Of a stretch of DNA of 49,060 bases, positions 10,751 through 20,841 are shown one piece after another. The notes below the pieces were generated by a model. The model saw nothing but the letters and a program-made list of their open reading frames with translations, was not told the origin of the DNA and did no database searches. A program made the translations under genes and the position numbers. The stretch is from Chytridium lagenaria (Eukaryota > Chytridiomycota > Chytridiomycetes > Chytridiales > Chytridiaceae), in assembly GCA_025449115.1 (NCBI GenBank), contig JAHLKC010000205.1, positions 1 to 49,060 on the forward strand. The letters are read 5' to 3'. How positions within the stretch are numbered: position 1 is the stretch's first letter; each line of letters starts with the position of its first letter.

Positions 10751-11217
10751 TGAGGATTGTTATTGTTACAGAAGGCGGTGGATGGCAGCAAAGAAGGTCG
10801 CCAGTGTCTGGATGGAGGCGAGGGTTGTTGAGGATCTTTGGTGTTTTTTTTTTTTTGACAGGTGCTCGCCGGACGGACGGGCATCTTTAGAATCTGTCCG
10901 TCTACATAGAAAGTGAACCCCTTCCATGAAAACAAGCGCTTGGGTGAAGATAATAACAAAGAAGAGATGGAATATACGACGAAGACGGATATCCACTTTT
11001 AATTCTTGAATAGCTTGGAGGAACAGGAGTATAAATGAAAAAAGTCGTTGAGAGAACGAGAAAGAACAGAAAAGTCTGGCCAAAAACCACCAGTTGTAAA
11101 CAGAAAGTAATCCATCCCCTTCCCCCCCAAAAAAAGCACGTCTCATCATGCCACTCAAAAAAACATTAAATAGCCCCGTCAGTCGCATCAGGAAACAAAA
11201 AAGGCGCTTTCAATATT
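10751..11217. other. Intergenic, between FUN14 gene and the unrecognised minus gene
   Basis: Holds the 3' end region of the FUN14 gene and presumably the promoter of the minus gene that starts near 10732. Minus-strand open frames here (for example 10766-11188) are rich in Phe/Leu and show no domain. An A-rich run lies around 11130-11145. Confidence 0.35.
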
Positions 11218-11919
11218 TTAACCATACCTAAACCCAACCAAAAAGGCAGCCGCAAACCCTCCCGCCGATGGCAGATCCATCGTCAAATTATGAATCAATC
11301 TCATAGCCCCAATCTTCACATCATTATGCGTAAACTTCCCATCTTTATCCAAATCCACTTCTCCGACCACCAACTTTTCGATACGCGGCCAGTTGATCTT
11401 GATAATGTCGGCGTGGGCGAGTGCTTGAAGGGACATGAAACTGACGCCAAGGACGATAGCGCCGCTATATTCTCCGTTAGTCAAAAAGAAAAACCAAGCG
11501 GGCGTTACGTTTTAGTGATCTTTTTTGCGGCGAAACCAGCGGCGCCACCAAAGACGGTTGCCTGAAAGGAGGAAGGACGTCAGTTAGGGAGATAGGGATG
11601 GGAAAATACCATTGAGATTTCACCAAGACCGGCGGGGCTGTTGTCGAATTTGGGGGTGAGGCCAGTTTGGAGGGAGGAGACCTCTTTTGCGAGGGAGTCG
11701 GCGAGTTCAGTGAGGTTGGTCTTGTCAGGGGCTGTGGGAGGAAAGCGTTAAAGGTGTGTAAGCGGGGCGTGGTATGATCAATAACAGGGGAGGGGAAGGG
11801 GGAGAGGACGGAGGGTGGGGATGAGAGAGGGGCTTGTTAGGGTGTGTTGGACATCATAGGAGTAGGATGGGATCGAGGAAGGGGCAGAAGTGATGACGGA
11901 GGCACTACTTACCAGGCAT
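11218..11919 (-). CDS. FUN14 family protein (FUNDC1-like)
   Basis: Small outer mitochondrial membrane protein; animal FUNDC1 is a mitophagy receptor and ER-contact protein. Exons: 11919-11913, 11731-11610, 11561-11509 and 11464-11218; total 429 nt, exactly 142 codons plus stop, with no frame break. The first exon carries only seven coding bases. Blocks: ATVFGGAAGFAAKKITKTGA (first membrane segment, Gly-rich), IVLGVSFMSLQALAHADIIK, INWPRIEK, then a polar loop DLDKDGKFTHNDVK and the family signature NLTMDLPSAGGFAAAF ending FLVGFRYG. The N-terminal 40 residues contain no obvious YxxL-type LC3-interacting motif, so a mitophagy role cannot be claimed. The loop DKDGKF resembles an EF-hand-like sequence but is normal for fungal members. 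Confidence 0.9.
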
Positions 11920-12029
11920 GATGGAAGCAATAGAAGATTTCTTTACTGAAAATTGAAATCTAGGTGACCCTGAAGAAGAGGAGGGACGTCATTCGTTTCA
12001 CAACAAGGAGCAGCGTCAACGAAAACTCC

Positions 12030-13110
12030 ACGGTCGTTCGATGCGCGGTATCGCTTCTCATCCAGCATCTATCGACGGAAATCACGATTAGGTGAAAATG
12101 TGAAGGATCGCGTTAAAGTGTCGAAATGTGTGTTGAGCCAGGGGGCGAAAGGCGTTTTGAGGTAATTTAAATATATATTGTATCTAAATATTTAGCGTAA
12201 GGCCACACTTTTTATAAATCTGGTTTAGAAGTTACGCTTATTTTTACTCAGGTTTACGGTGCTTTTTTTTGTTTATAACCTCTTCGGGTATTCAATGGCG
12301 AAGTAATCTACAGCAAGTTCTCCACGTTTTCTCCTTCATCATCGATAGTTACGAAGTTAATCGTTTCAAACGACAGAGTTTTAAGGTAAGAGTTTTTAAG
12401 TATTCAAGATGTCTTTGTTTTCCATGGTCTCAAGTTATCAAGACGTTTTATATTTCTTGTGCCGTGGTTTAGCAAAACTTTTCGACGGCGACGTGGGATG
12501 CCCCTTCATATAAAATGCGTTTTTGCTTCAGTCGTTTCTGGGTTCTGTTTTTTATATACACTCATAATGTTTATCTAGAACCTATCGTTTACCTCTTTTC
12601 ATGGGACCCTCATATGGCTCTTTACGGTACACCCCTACCACCATCAAGTGATGTCTCGCAGCCATTATTGACCGCTCAGCTTTCACATCATCGCTGATTA
12701 CGCTCGCTGGGACGTTTGCGAAGCCTCCTTAATTCTGTCTCTATCCGTTGAAGTCTCTCGATCTGTTCAGGGTTGGATTGCGGCGGGTGGACACGTCGAG
12801 TTCGAAGAGATCGTTCATGGAACTTGCGGCATCGGGCTATCGTACATCTAGTCTCATGGGATGGTAACGTTTTCCCCATCACATCGTCGACGGAACCCTC
12901 TGATTCCACTATCCATTTTGTTCATGACCTAATAAAAAAACGACTTTGTGTTTACGTATTTATTTTTGTCCTTTTTTTCATCTCCCGCACACACATATAC
13001 CATCCCCCCACTTCACACAGCACAGCACAGCACTCTAAACAACCATCAACGACCTCCCTTAAATACGATTAAACCTGTTTTATCTAATCACGGGCGCGCC
13101 ACCTCCAATC
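12030..13110 (+). repeat. Long dispersed repeat, copy 2
   Basis: Second, longer copy of the element at 3685-4350, here on the plus strand. It begins near GATGCGCGGTATCGCTTCTC, continues through TTTAGCGTAAGGCCACACTT, TTTACGGTGCTTTTTTTTG, AGCAAGTTCTCCACGTTTTC, AGATGTCTTTGTTTTCC, TCAGTCGTTTCTGGG, TCGTCGACGGAACCCTCTGA, TTTCATCTCCCGCAC, CACAGCACAGCACAGCACTC, and ends at CTAATCACGGGCGCGCCACC. Extra sequence absent from copy 1 lies roughly at 12425-12515 and 12560-12880. No open frame is shared between the copies. Confidence 0.8.
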
Positions 13111-13850
13111 ACAGGGAATTTGATGAAATAGGAGTACTACCAGCTGCAGTAAATCCTTTGCAAGGGGAGACGACTCAACAATGATAGCCATGTAGCTTCC
13201 TCTAAGAACGGCTATGGAACGTGCAGTTGGTGAAAGTGTGATATCTGGGGGGGAAACATGTTACGGATGTGGAGGAGTCACGCAAAGGTGATTAGGGGGA
13301 AGTGTGAAGTTGAAATCAGTGAACATGGTATGCGGATACCGATACGTACTTTCGTTTTACGTTGAGGAATCACGTTAGACTCTATCTCAGGCCTTATCCC
13401 ATAATCAATTGTTCACTTACGATGGTGGACCCTGAACACCCCCAGGAATTCCGACCTAAATGAGAGACCCGAACGGTGGACGAGTACGGCCCGATCCAGA
13501 GCCTTTTGACCTTCCAAGAGGACTGAGGCTTGTAGTGATCCTTGTGAGTCTACCGCTGTTATCCTTTGCCTGCCAGATCGATGAGGTCAGCTGGAGAATA
13601 ATAAAGGTGTAAGCTTTGTTCACCCTTGTTGTTCTTTCCTTGCTTTTCCTTGCTTTTCACGTTTGCTTCTATTTCAATGACGCTTCGCTATCCACATGGT
13701 AACAAGCAGTGGTAGTGAGGTGGAAGGTTCTATTCTGGAAAGTTGCGAATGATTGGGTTGTGAGGTGTGAGGAGATATACCTTTTGTTCAGCGGATGGTG
13801 CTGGTGGCGTTCGGGCACGGCGATACATGAATTTGGGTTAGTGAATTGGA
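13111..13850. other. Gene-free stretch between repeat copy 2 and the satellite
   Basis: No coding frame supported on either strand. TTCCTTGCTTTTCCTTGCTTTTC at about 13636 (a direct doubling of CCTTGCTTTT) is the only short repeat noted. Composition turns gradually purine-rich towards the satellite. Confidence 0.4.
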
Positions 13851-15075
13851 TCGGCATGTATGCAACGAGGATGACGAGAAGAAGTTGAAGGAGTAGCATT
13901 AGGAGGAGAAGGGGCAGACAAACAATACGAGAGAACGTCGAGTTGTATTGATATGATGAGAGTGGATGATCCAGGGACGACAAAGACGCACAGGAGGAGT
14001 AGTAGAAGTTGAGGGGTAGGAGTATGTACTAGAAGGTGGCAGGAAAACGACGGATAGTATGATATGAAGAGGGATGTAACCCAGTATGAGAAGGATGGTC
14101 TCGCATAGAGAGTGAACAGGAATGATGCGACGAATACTGAAAGGAGTAGCAGAGTAGGAGTAAGGAGGAGAATGGGTTGGACGAAATAGAAGACGAAAGA
14201 GAAGACGGATGGACCTTAGTATGAGCTGGACAACCTTGCATGGATTGGTGATAGTGGACGGGGGTGATGGAACGAAGGCGAGTAGGTACTAGAGTGAAGG
14301 ACGAAGAGGCGAAGTCGAGGGAGTAGGAGTAGGAAGTAGAGGGTAGGACCTACGAAGAGGAGGAGTCGAAAAGGAAGACGGATGGACCGCAGTATGAGCG
14401 GACGAGCGTGCATGAATTGGAATAGTGGGACGGGCTGGTGCAATGAAGGCGAGTAGGTAGGAGGTTCAAGGACGAGAAGCCTAGTTGGGGGAAGGCGTGA
14501 AAGGAGAAGAGTTAGAAAAGGACGGTGAGTACGAAAAGAAGACGGATGACCCTATTATAGGCTGGACGAGATGCATGGATGGTGAGAGTGGATGGGGGTG
14601 GTGCAACGAAGGCGAGTAGGTAGAGTTAAAGGACGAGGAGGAGAAGTCGGAGTGGTAGGAGTAGGAAGGAAAAGGGTTAGACGAGACAGAGAGTATGAAA
14701 GCGAAGACGGATGGACCTTAGTAGAGCCGGACGAGCTTGCATGGATTGGGTGAAAGTGGTCGGGTTGCTACAATTACGAGGCGAGTAGTTAGTTTTAGGA
14801 CGAGGAGAGCAGCGGGAGGAGTAAAGTAAGAAGAAGATAGGTTAGAAAAGGACGGAGAGTACGAAAGAAGACGGATGGAATTGAGTACGAGGATGACGGT
14901 TGCATGATTCAGTGAGAGTTGTCGGTGCGACGAAGGCCGACAGAGAAGGATAGGGTAGAGGAGTTAGAGGAGGTAACGAAAGGTTGGAAAGGAACGGGGA
15001 AAGGGGGCCAGAACGATAGAGGATGAATTTTGAGGGTGGAGGTGGATGGCAGGTGTGCGGATCAGCCTTGTTGGA
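13850..15075. repeat. Purine-rich tandem satellite, about 165 bp unit, about 7 diverged copies
   Basis: The landmark GAAGACGGATGGACC (with changes) recurs at 14201, 14374, 14538, 14703 and 14867, spacings of 173, 164, 165 and 164. Weaker copies of the unit precede it at about 14044 and 13875. Other landmarks keep the same phase: TGCATGGATTGG, GCAACGAAGGCGAGTAGGTA and AGTAGGAGTAGGAAG. The plus strand is strongly purine-rich. Open frames on the minus strand (14029-14241, 14216-14443, 14842-15081) are products of the skewed composition; the unit length is not a steady multiple of three, so the array is probably non-coding. Confidence 0.85.
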
Positions 15076-16117
15076 TGGCAATGGGTTTGTCCGAACTGCA
15101 CTAGCCTACCTTAAGCATCTCCCATTAAGTAGCGTAGTCCGTCGACGACGGCTCTTTTCGTCCTAACCCATCCACCATCATCCATTCTACCCTTAGATGA
15201 TCATTGATGGCCCATGCATCATGGCCTGGTTGTTTGTGAAGTGCATTCCTTGAGCTCTCTTCGTTTTTACCACTCTTTCTCCTTTCTTTAAACCCGTTCT
15301 TCTTCTACGACCGCCCTCTCTCCACTATATAACTATACAATATTTTTACATGATAACGTAGCTCTGATCTGCAGCAATCCTTTTTATTAAGTATGTTTAT
15401 TATTTAAGCTTCTTTATTCAACACTTGTCTGATCCATCACTCTCCATGTCCTCGCAAGAGTCCGTCTCGTCGCATGCGTTTAATGAAGTCCAAAATCAAG
15501 TTTTCCAATTAGTAGAAATAAATGTAACGTTACACAAAATGAAGTTCAAACCCCGCTCCTCTATATCGGAATATTTCAAAAACTGCGAAATGCACCAAAA
15601 GTATAAATAGCCCCGTCTCCTCCCCTTTAATTTCCTTTTCTTCACCTAACCCGTGCCTTCCTTCTTGCCCCCTCAACCCTACCATCCAACAATCAGAGCG
15701 ATCATTGTTGAACTCCTCTCATTCTCTATCATTTTGTTATTGTTGTTATTGTTTATTATTCCCCATAAAAATCCTTTAAAAAACCCCCAAAAAATATTTG
15801 ATTTTTTTTTCTTTTTTTTTTACTTTATTTTTCCTTTTGCTCTTTTCTATTTTTAGGACCTCTGCAGATACTTAACGACGACCATTTGCGCTAAGTGTTC
15901 TTACCTTTCCCCCATCACATCCTACCCTCTCTCAACCCTCTCTCAACCTTGACATTCCTCCACTCTTCTTTATTTAGTTGTTTCTTCCAAAATGTTCCTT
16001 TCTCTGTAACACAGAGCAGCTTTGTGTTACTCTTTGTGTTCTTTATGCTTTTGCTTGGTGTTCCCATTGCCATGCTTCATGTTGTTTCCCAAAGGGAAAT
16101 GACCAAGATGCTGATGG
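15076..16117. other. AT-rich, gene-poor stretch with weak ORFs
   Basis: Contains poly-T and poly-A rich sequence (15770-15850) and short plus-strand frames at 15425-15610, 15653-15856 and 15895-16260. None shows a known domain; the latter two are hydrophobic Phe/Leu-rich as expected from T-rich DNA. An upstream part of the 16118 ORF could lie here. Confidence 0.35.
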
Positions 16118-16609
16118 ATGGTTACTATGAGGGCGATGATGGGCCGGGTCTCATTGCTTCTCCTTATCCTTATTGGCGGAGCCAATTCTTTGTTTTACCT
16201 GGCGGAACGCTGGGATTTCTTTATCCGCTGGTTGTTGTTGGATCCCCTTTACCTTTATGATCGTCATCTCTGGGTAGTCATGTCCAAGCACCTCATCCTT
16301 TCGGTAATGCTGAGGGATGAGGTGAAGGTTGATTACTGGGTGAATGAGTATAAAGGATGGGACCATGCGGAGGATTTGGATGAGGATCCCTTTGTGATGA
16401 CCTGGCGAAGCCGGTTGTATTGGTTTTGGGATAGAACGGTGACGCTGTTGTTTTTGCGTCCTCTGTTTTCCGTATCCCCTGACCACGCCTTCTACTTTGC
16501 TAAAATGATTTTGTTTTCTTTTGAACATCAACAGGAAGACGATGTCCCTCAAGTCGTTCAACCAAGACCTCCGCACCAAGACCACCAAGACCCCTCCATC
16601 ACCACCTAG
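16118..16609 (+). CDS. Unrecognised ORF, possible membrane-anchored protein
   Basis: A 163-codon frame starting MVTMRAMMGRVSLLLLILIG, so the N-terminus could be a signal anchor. It continues with aromatic-rich sequence (WDFFIRWLLLDPLYLYDRHL, KVDYWVNEYKGWDHAEDLDE, TWRSRLYWFWDRTVTLLFL) and ends in a polar, Gln/Pro-rich tail. Trp and Tyr content and the acidic patch are unlike chance translation of the T-rich flanks, but no family is recognised. It sits inside a repeat-rich block and may be part of a mobile element or a spliced gene. Confidence 0.35.
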   Translation: MVTMRAMMGRVSLLLLILIGGANSLFYLAERWDFFIRWLLLDPLYLYDRHLWVVMSKHLILSVMLRDEVKVDYWVNEYKGWDHAEDLDEDPFVMTWRSRLYWFWDRTVTLLFLRPLFSVSPDHAFYFAKMILFSFEHQQEDDVPQVVQPRPPHQDHQDPSITT

Positions 16610-16729
16610 GCCAAGATGGAGGGAAGAGGAATCGCTTGGGAGCCTCCTCCACTCCTCGCGTGTATACTAACAATTTCTTATGCCTTCAACACAGGATTTG
16701 GACGCGGCAAGACGTCAGAAGGAGGACCC

Positions 16730-17030
16730 AGGAATGAGGGAGCCTGGAATGATGGAGCTCAGGAACACTGATCGAGAATGATGGAGCACCACTGGACAGG
16801 GTCAAGGAATGATGGAGCACCACTGGAACATGGGTCAAGGAATGATGGAGCACTACGGGAACACGGCCAAGGAATGATGGAGCACGGAAGATGGAGCAAT
16901 GGAACTCTGAGAACGGAATGATGGAGCATGGAGCTCTGAGCACGTAATGATGGGAGCAATGGAACCCTGGTGACGGAATGACGGATCACTGGAACGGAAT
17001 GACGAATCCGGATATGATGGAACTCTGGAC
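16730..17030. repeat. Minisatellite built on GGAATGATGGAGCA
   Basis: The core AATGATGGAGC or a close variant recurs about every 25-45 bp (for example near 16748, 16778, 16808, 16842, 16875 and 16917), joined by variable CACTGGAAC/GGGTCAAGG segments. Units become more diverged rightwards (GGAATGACGGATCACTGG). Copy number is about eight to ten. Confidence 0.8.
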
Positions 17031-17066
17031 GGATGAACAGGAGGAAATGATGGAGCATGTCGACGG

Positions 17067-17719
17067 ATGGATGTCGACATTGGACCTCTCATCGAGCCTT
17101 TTCCAACCTTGCCGCTGCTGGACTCTGGACATCTGGACTTGAACTCGACGAAAACCCTAGGAATGATGGACTCTCACCCCTCCCGCCCCACTTTGACATT
17201 CCCTCTCCTAGCCGCCTTACCCCTGTTTGCACTCCTCCTCGTCATATCTCCTTCAGCCCTCCCTCCCCTAACCCTTCATTTCCCGTCCGGCCGCCAGTTC
17301 CTCCTCCTCCTCCAACCCCTTCTACATCCTCCCATCACTCCTCACATCTCTGTCCGCTCTCCTCTCACTTCCGTAGATAAACCTGTAATGCGTAACCTCC
17401 TTGCCGACTTCCTTGCTGACGATGATGACGGTTAGATTGGTTATGAACGCATGTCGTACTTTTTCACTCAACGCTTGTATCTTGTAGTAAGTAGTTTAGT
17501 AACCCCCCCGTTCTTTTCGCTATACCTTTTTCTCTCTCTATAATATAATAGGTGGTCTCCTACGAGGATTCCCCACCCCAGCGCATCTTGCAAGTTTCTT
17601 TGTCCAGCTTAAAAAAATACGTAAAATTGTTTTTTGGTCCCATACCTATGTCTAGTTCACAGCGTGTTCATCCATCCAGTCCTGTCATGGTGACCCTCCG
17701 TCCCGTCCATTCAACTTAA
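17067..17719 (+). CDS. Possible spliced ORF, Pro/Leu-rich, unrecognised
   Basis: Two weak pieces. A Pro/Leu/His-rich frame at 17067-17435 ends in an acidic run (LLADFLADDDDG, stop TAG). After that stop the same frame reads on as IGYERMSYFFTQRLYLV to a GTAAGT donor near 17487, and after an acceptor at 17551 a further 55 codons follow (VVSYEDSPPQRILQVSLSSL) to a stop at 17717-17719. The in-frame TAG means a single gene would need an error or another splice. No domain recognised; may be chance. Confidence 0.18.
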
Positions 17720-18175
17720 AGTATCGTCCACTTTTGAGCGTTAACTCAGGCTACTTTCATCCAATCCTTTCTTCGTGTTTTGCAGTGCGTCCTAAGGATA
17801 GACAGGATTGATCAGTGGGTGGTTTAAGATGACTGGAGGAGTAAGGGTTCGCTGGATGTGTGAGCAAGATTTGACGAAGGAGGGTGTCGTTCAAGTTGGC
17901 AAGAGGACTGTGGATACGTAAGCAGTTGGGCCGAAGAACATAATCGCCGTCGTCGTTTTCGTCGTTTTGAAATCTTCTTTATCGTTGAAACGCGGACGAG
18001 CTTAATTGCAGAAAGATAATTGCACGAAAGCTCGGTGAAGCTTTGATGATAACGAGAAATGCATGTTGGAAGGATTTGACGGTGGGTGGGTATTGAGCTG
18101 TGGGATGGAGGACGAATTTAGTGGGGTGATAGCCTTTTTTGTTAAGTGCTGGATATGGTTTGGTGCGATGTTAAG
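17720..18175. other. Gene-free stretch
   Basis: No supported gene. A minus-strand frame at 18002-18202 is Ser/Pro/His-rich and is read as composition noise. Confidence 0.3.
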
Positions 18176-18840
18176 TGACGGTGGATGGCTTTTTTTATTC
18201 ATGCGATGGTTTTCTATTGGTTTTATGTGAGAAGATGAGGGTTGTAATTGGAGAATGCGACCATGGGGTTGTAATTGTTGTGGACTGCTTGTCTTATATA
18301 TGGACTGATTTTAAAGGTGTAGTGTTGAAGGGACTTAAAGTAACGCTGGAGGAGCCTTTCTTGAGGGGGTGAGCGAGTTTGGTGCCGTTATTTGAATGAT
18401 GGAGTGGGAGGGTAGGAGAATGGCGATTCTGGTTTGGTGTTGCTGTTGTAATGTCTTTGGAGACTGGAGGAAGGTCGATGTGAACTGTGACGGCGATGCG
18501 GTTGTCTTATGCGCGTGTGTGTGTGCGTAGATTTGGGGGTTGTTGGGAGAGTGCGAAGGATGTTTGTTGTGGACGGCTTTTATAGGCGTTTGTGTTGAAG
18601 GAATCTGAAATAACCTGGAAGCTAAGGAGATGACTTTTTGTGGGCTTGAACGAGTTTTTGATGGCGTTGCTTGAGTGATGGAGTGAGGGTAGGAGGACGG
18701 CGATTTTCGTGTGATTTTGTGTGGTTGGAATTTAAAGATTGAAGGAGGGTCGAGGGGAAACTATTACGGCGCCGCGACTGTCTTATGCGCGTTTTTGTGT
18801 GAGAAGATTTGGGGCTTGTTGGTATAGCGGGAATTGGGTA
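18176..18840. repeat. Diverged direct repeats, 280-310 bp period, about 2.5 copies
   Basis: The block GTGACGG...TGCG(A) followed by a G-rich TTGGGGNTTGTTGG segment occurs at about 18176, 18487 and 18765 (the last two share GTCTTATGCGCGT). A second block, GTGTTGAAGG-A plus GATGGAGTGNGNGGGTAGGAG-A(C)GGCGATT, occurs at about 18322-18427 and 18591-18702. Order and spacing are kept, so this is a tandem duplication with considerable divergence. No open frame is conserved. Confidence 0.7.
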
Positions 18841-19222
18841 ATATGTCTGTTATTGTTTGACGGTGACGAGTTTTCAGCTAAGGCGTCATGGTGCTTGGGG
18901 TTGGGTATTTATTTCGTGTTTTACTTCTTCTTTCTCATGTTTGGCAACCCAAAGCCGAGCGTGCAGTGAAATTCAAGAAAGTTATGTGCGTTTGTGGAGG
19001 TCATCCCTTGATGCTTTATAGTTGGTCTTTCTACAATAAAAAAGGGGTTAAAATTAATAATTAAAGTGCATGTCTTCCATAGAGCCATTACCCGTGGCCC
19101 TCTCTTGGATTGGCTGTACTTCCGAACGTCCAGGGATCGCGTGTTGCTCGTTGTCTGCGGGGGTGAAATGGCCCATACAAGACTTTGTGGTACCGTCTTT
19201 TTGAAAATTCGAATCGACCATC
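18841..19222. other. Upstream region of RPS26
   Basis: No gene seen. The right part should hold the RPS26 promoter and 5' UTR. A weak plus-strand frame (18739-18969) inside the repeat end has no domain. Confidence 0.35.
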
Positions 19223-20198
19223 ATGGTGTGTGTCGCCGCTGGAGACCGTCCTTAGCCTATCCAATCCCATCCATCCCATCGCATCAGGCATCGCTACCAA
19301 CACCGGCGTCATACACGGAGAAAGCTATGAATGTGGAGATCAGGACGGATGTTGAGGATGGGAGGGAACCTATGCTGGAATTGAACAGTGGAAGGATGAA
19401 GGATTGATAAGAGCAAGTTTGGCAAGTTGAGGCAATGGCGTGCAGGCGATCTCTGAGCAGGGAGAGTGTTTCTGCGAGATGGACACGGCAGAGTGCGTTC
19501 GAACGATGACAGGGATGCTACTTTTGAAACTCTAGCTGGTTCTGTATCGGCGGTCAGGACTAATGATAGAAATGGACACAATGAGATAATACGGACGACT
19601 GGAACGTCTGCTACGTTTGATGGCGATGCAATGCGATGCGATGCGATGGGAGACGGCTTCGAATCCTCCCCCTCTCTCTCCACTCGCTCGTAACTCTTTG
19701 CAACTGGAATTTCGTTTCTAACAAATGGGATCCCCCATTCTCGTCTTTAATAGACTGTGAAGAGGCGTAACAACGGACGCTCCAAGCACGGCCGTGGCCA
19801 CACCAAGGCCGTCCGCTGCTCCAACTGCTCCCGCTGCGTCCCAAGGACAAGGCTATCAAGAGGTTCCTCATCAGGAACATGGTCGAGTCGGCTGCCATCC
19901 GTGATATCACTGAGGCTTCCGTCTTTGAGGGTAAGCTTACTTGATTTCCCTTGTTCAATTATCGGGGGGTCTGACCGCTTTTTGTTTTTTATTATCACTG
20001 GTAGAGTACGCCCTCCCCAAGCTTTACATCAAGACCCTCTACTGCGTGTCTTGCGCTATCCACTCCCACGTCGTTCGTGTCCGTTCCCGTGAGGGCAGGA
20101 GGGACCGTACCCCTCCCCAGCGCTTCAGGGGTGGCTTCAACAAGGACGGAAAGAAGCCCGCCGCCGCTGCTGCCGGTGCTGCTGCCACCAAGGCATAA
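19223..20198 (+). CDS. RPS26: 40S ribosomal protein eS26
   Basis: Small-subunit protein near the mRNA exit channel. Exons: 19223-19225 (ATG only), 19754-19930 and 20005-20198. Exon two opens with ACT GTG AAG AGG, requiring an ATG from upstream; the only ATG directly followed by GT in the preceding 550 bases is at 19223 (ATG/GTGTGTG), so a start-codon-only first exon with a 528 bp intron is inferred. Blocks: [16 protein letters not shown], the zinc-binding [48 protein letters not shown], and [16 protein letters not shown] with RTPPQRF. The tail is Ala-rich. One missing base in the CC run at 19840-19843 breaks the frame in the middle of a universally conserved motif; corrected length is 124 residues. 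The gene itself is certain, the first exon moderately so. Confidence 0.93.
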
Positions 20199-20841
20199 AT
20201 TTAATCACACGATTTGACGGGCATGAATGGAATGGGAGAAAGTCTGGAGTTGACCTTTCGATAAAGTTATTCTCGAGAAGGGATTGATGGAATTGGAGGA
20301 ACAGCTAGCATGTGATTTTTCAGGCACCCCGACTTCGGCCCTTTTGTTTGTGCATGTTAATGTGTGAGAGAGTTTATGGCTTTTGTGGTTCCGTTTCTTC
20401 TTTTTGTTCTTTTGGGTGGACTGATGGGGATGTGTATTTGTCTCTGGAGGTTTCTTCACGGTTCTTCTCTGGATGAAAGGAGTGTTGGTGGGGAGCTGTG
20501 ATCCTGCAGTACCTTTCAAGGCTTTTTCTTTGTCCACGCACAATAAATATCTTAAAGTGTATTTGAGTGAGTTTTTTCGTGATGGCGGTGCGTTGATGTT
20601 GTGTGGAGTTGGCCTGGACGCGATATCGTACTGAATGCGACAGTTGCGTCGATGCAGAGCAAGGGTGATGGGGACACGTGCGTGACGCTATTTTGATCGA
20701 CGGCAGTGCTTTGCGGTGCTAATTCAACACCTCTAAACTTTATTCTTTTTTTTTCTTCTTTTCTTAACTCGTTACTCTACACAACTTTCTTGCACATCCT
20801 CTCATCAAACACACTCACACACTCGTCTTGACGGTGTAGCG
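20199..20841. promoter_or_regulatory. Intergenic, RPS26 3' flank and MIOX promoter
   Basis: No coding frame with support (the minus frame 20205-20543 is Lys/Thr-rich noise). An AATAAA lies at about 20541 and could end the RPS26 transcript. A pyrimidine-rich stretch with ACACTCACACACTC precedes the MIOX start, typical of a fungal transcription start region. Confidence 0.4.

Noticed and set aside
10766..11188. Minus-strand 140-codon ORF between FUN14 and the head-plus-coil gene
   Set aside because: Phe-rich low-complexity start from T-rich DNA; no domain and no joining exon found.
14029..15081. Three minus-strand ORFs rich in Ser/Pro/Leu/His
   Set aside because: They lie in the satellite, change frame between units and reflect pyrimidine-rich composition.
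17067..17435. Retrotransposon gag-like Pro-rich ORF
   Set aside because: No zinc knuckle, protease, reverse transcriptase or integrase motif anywhere near it.
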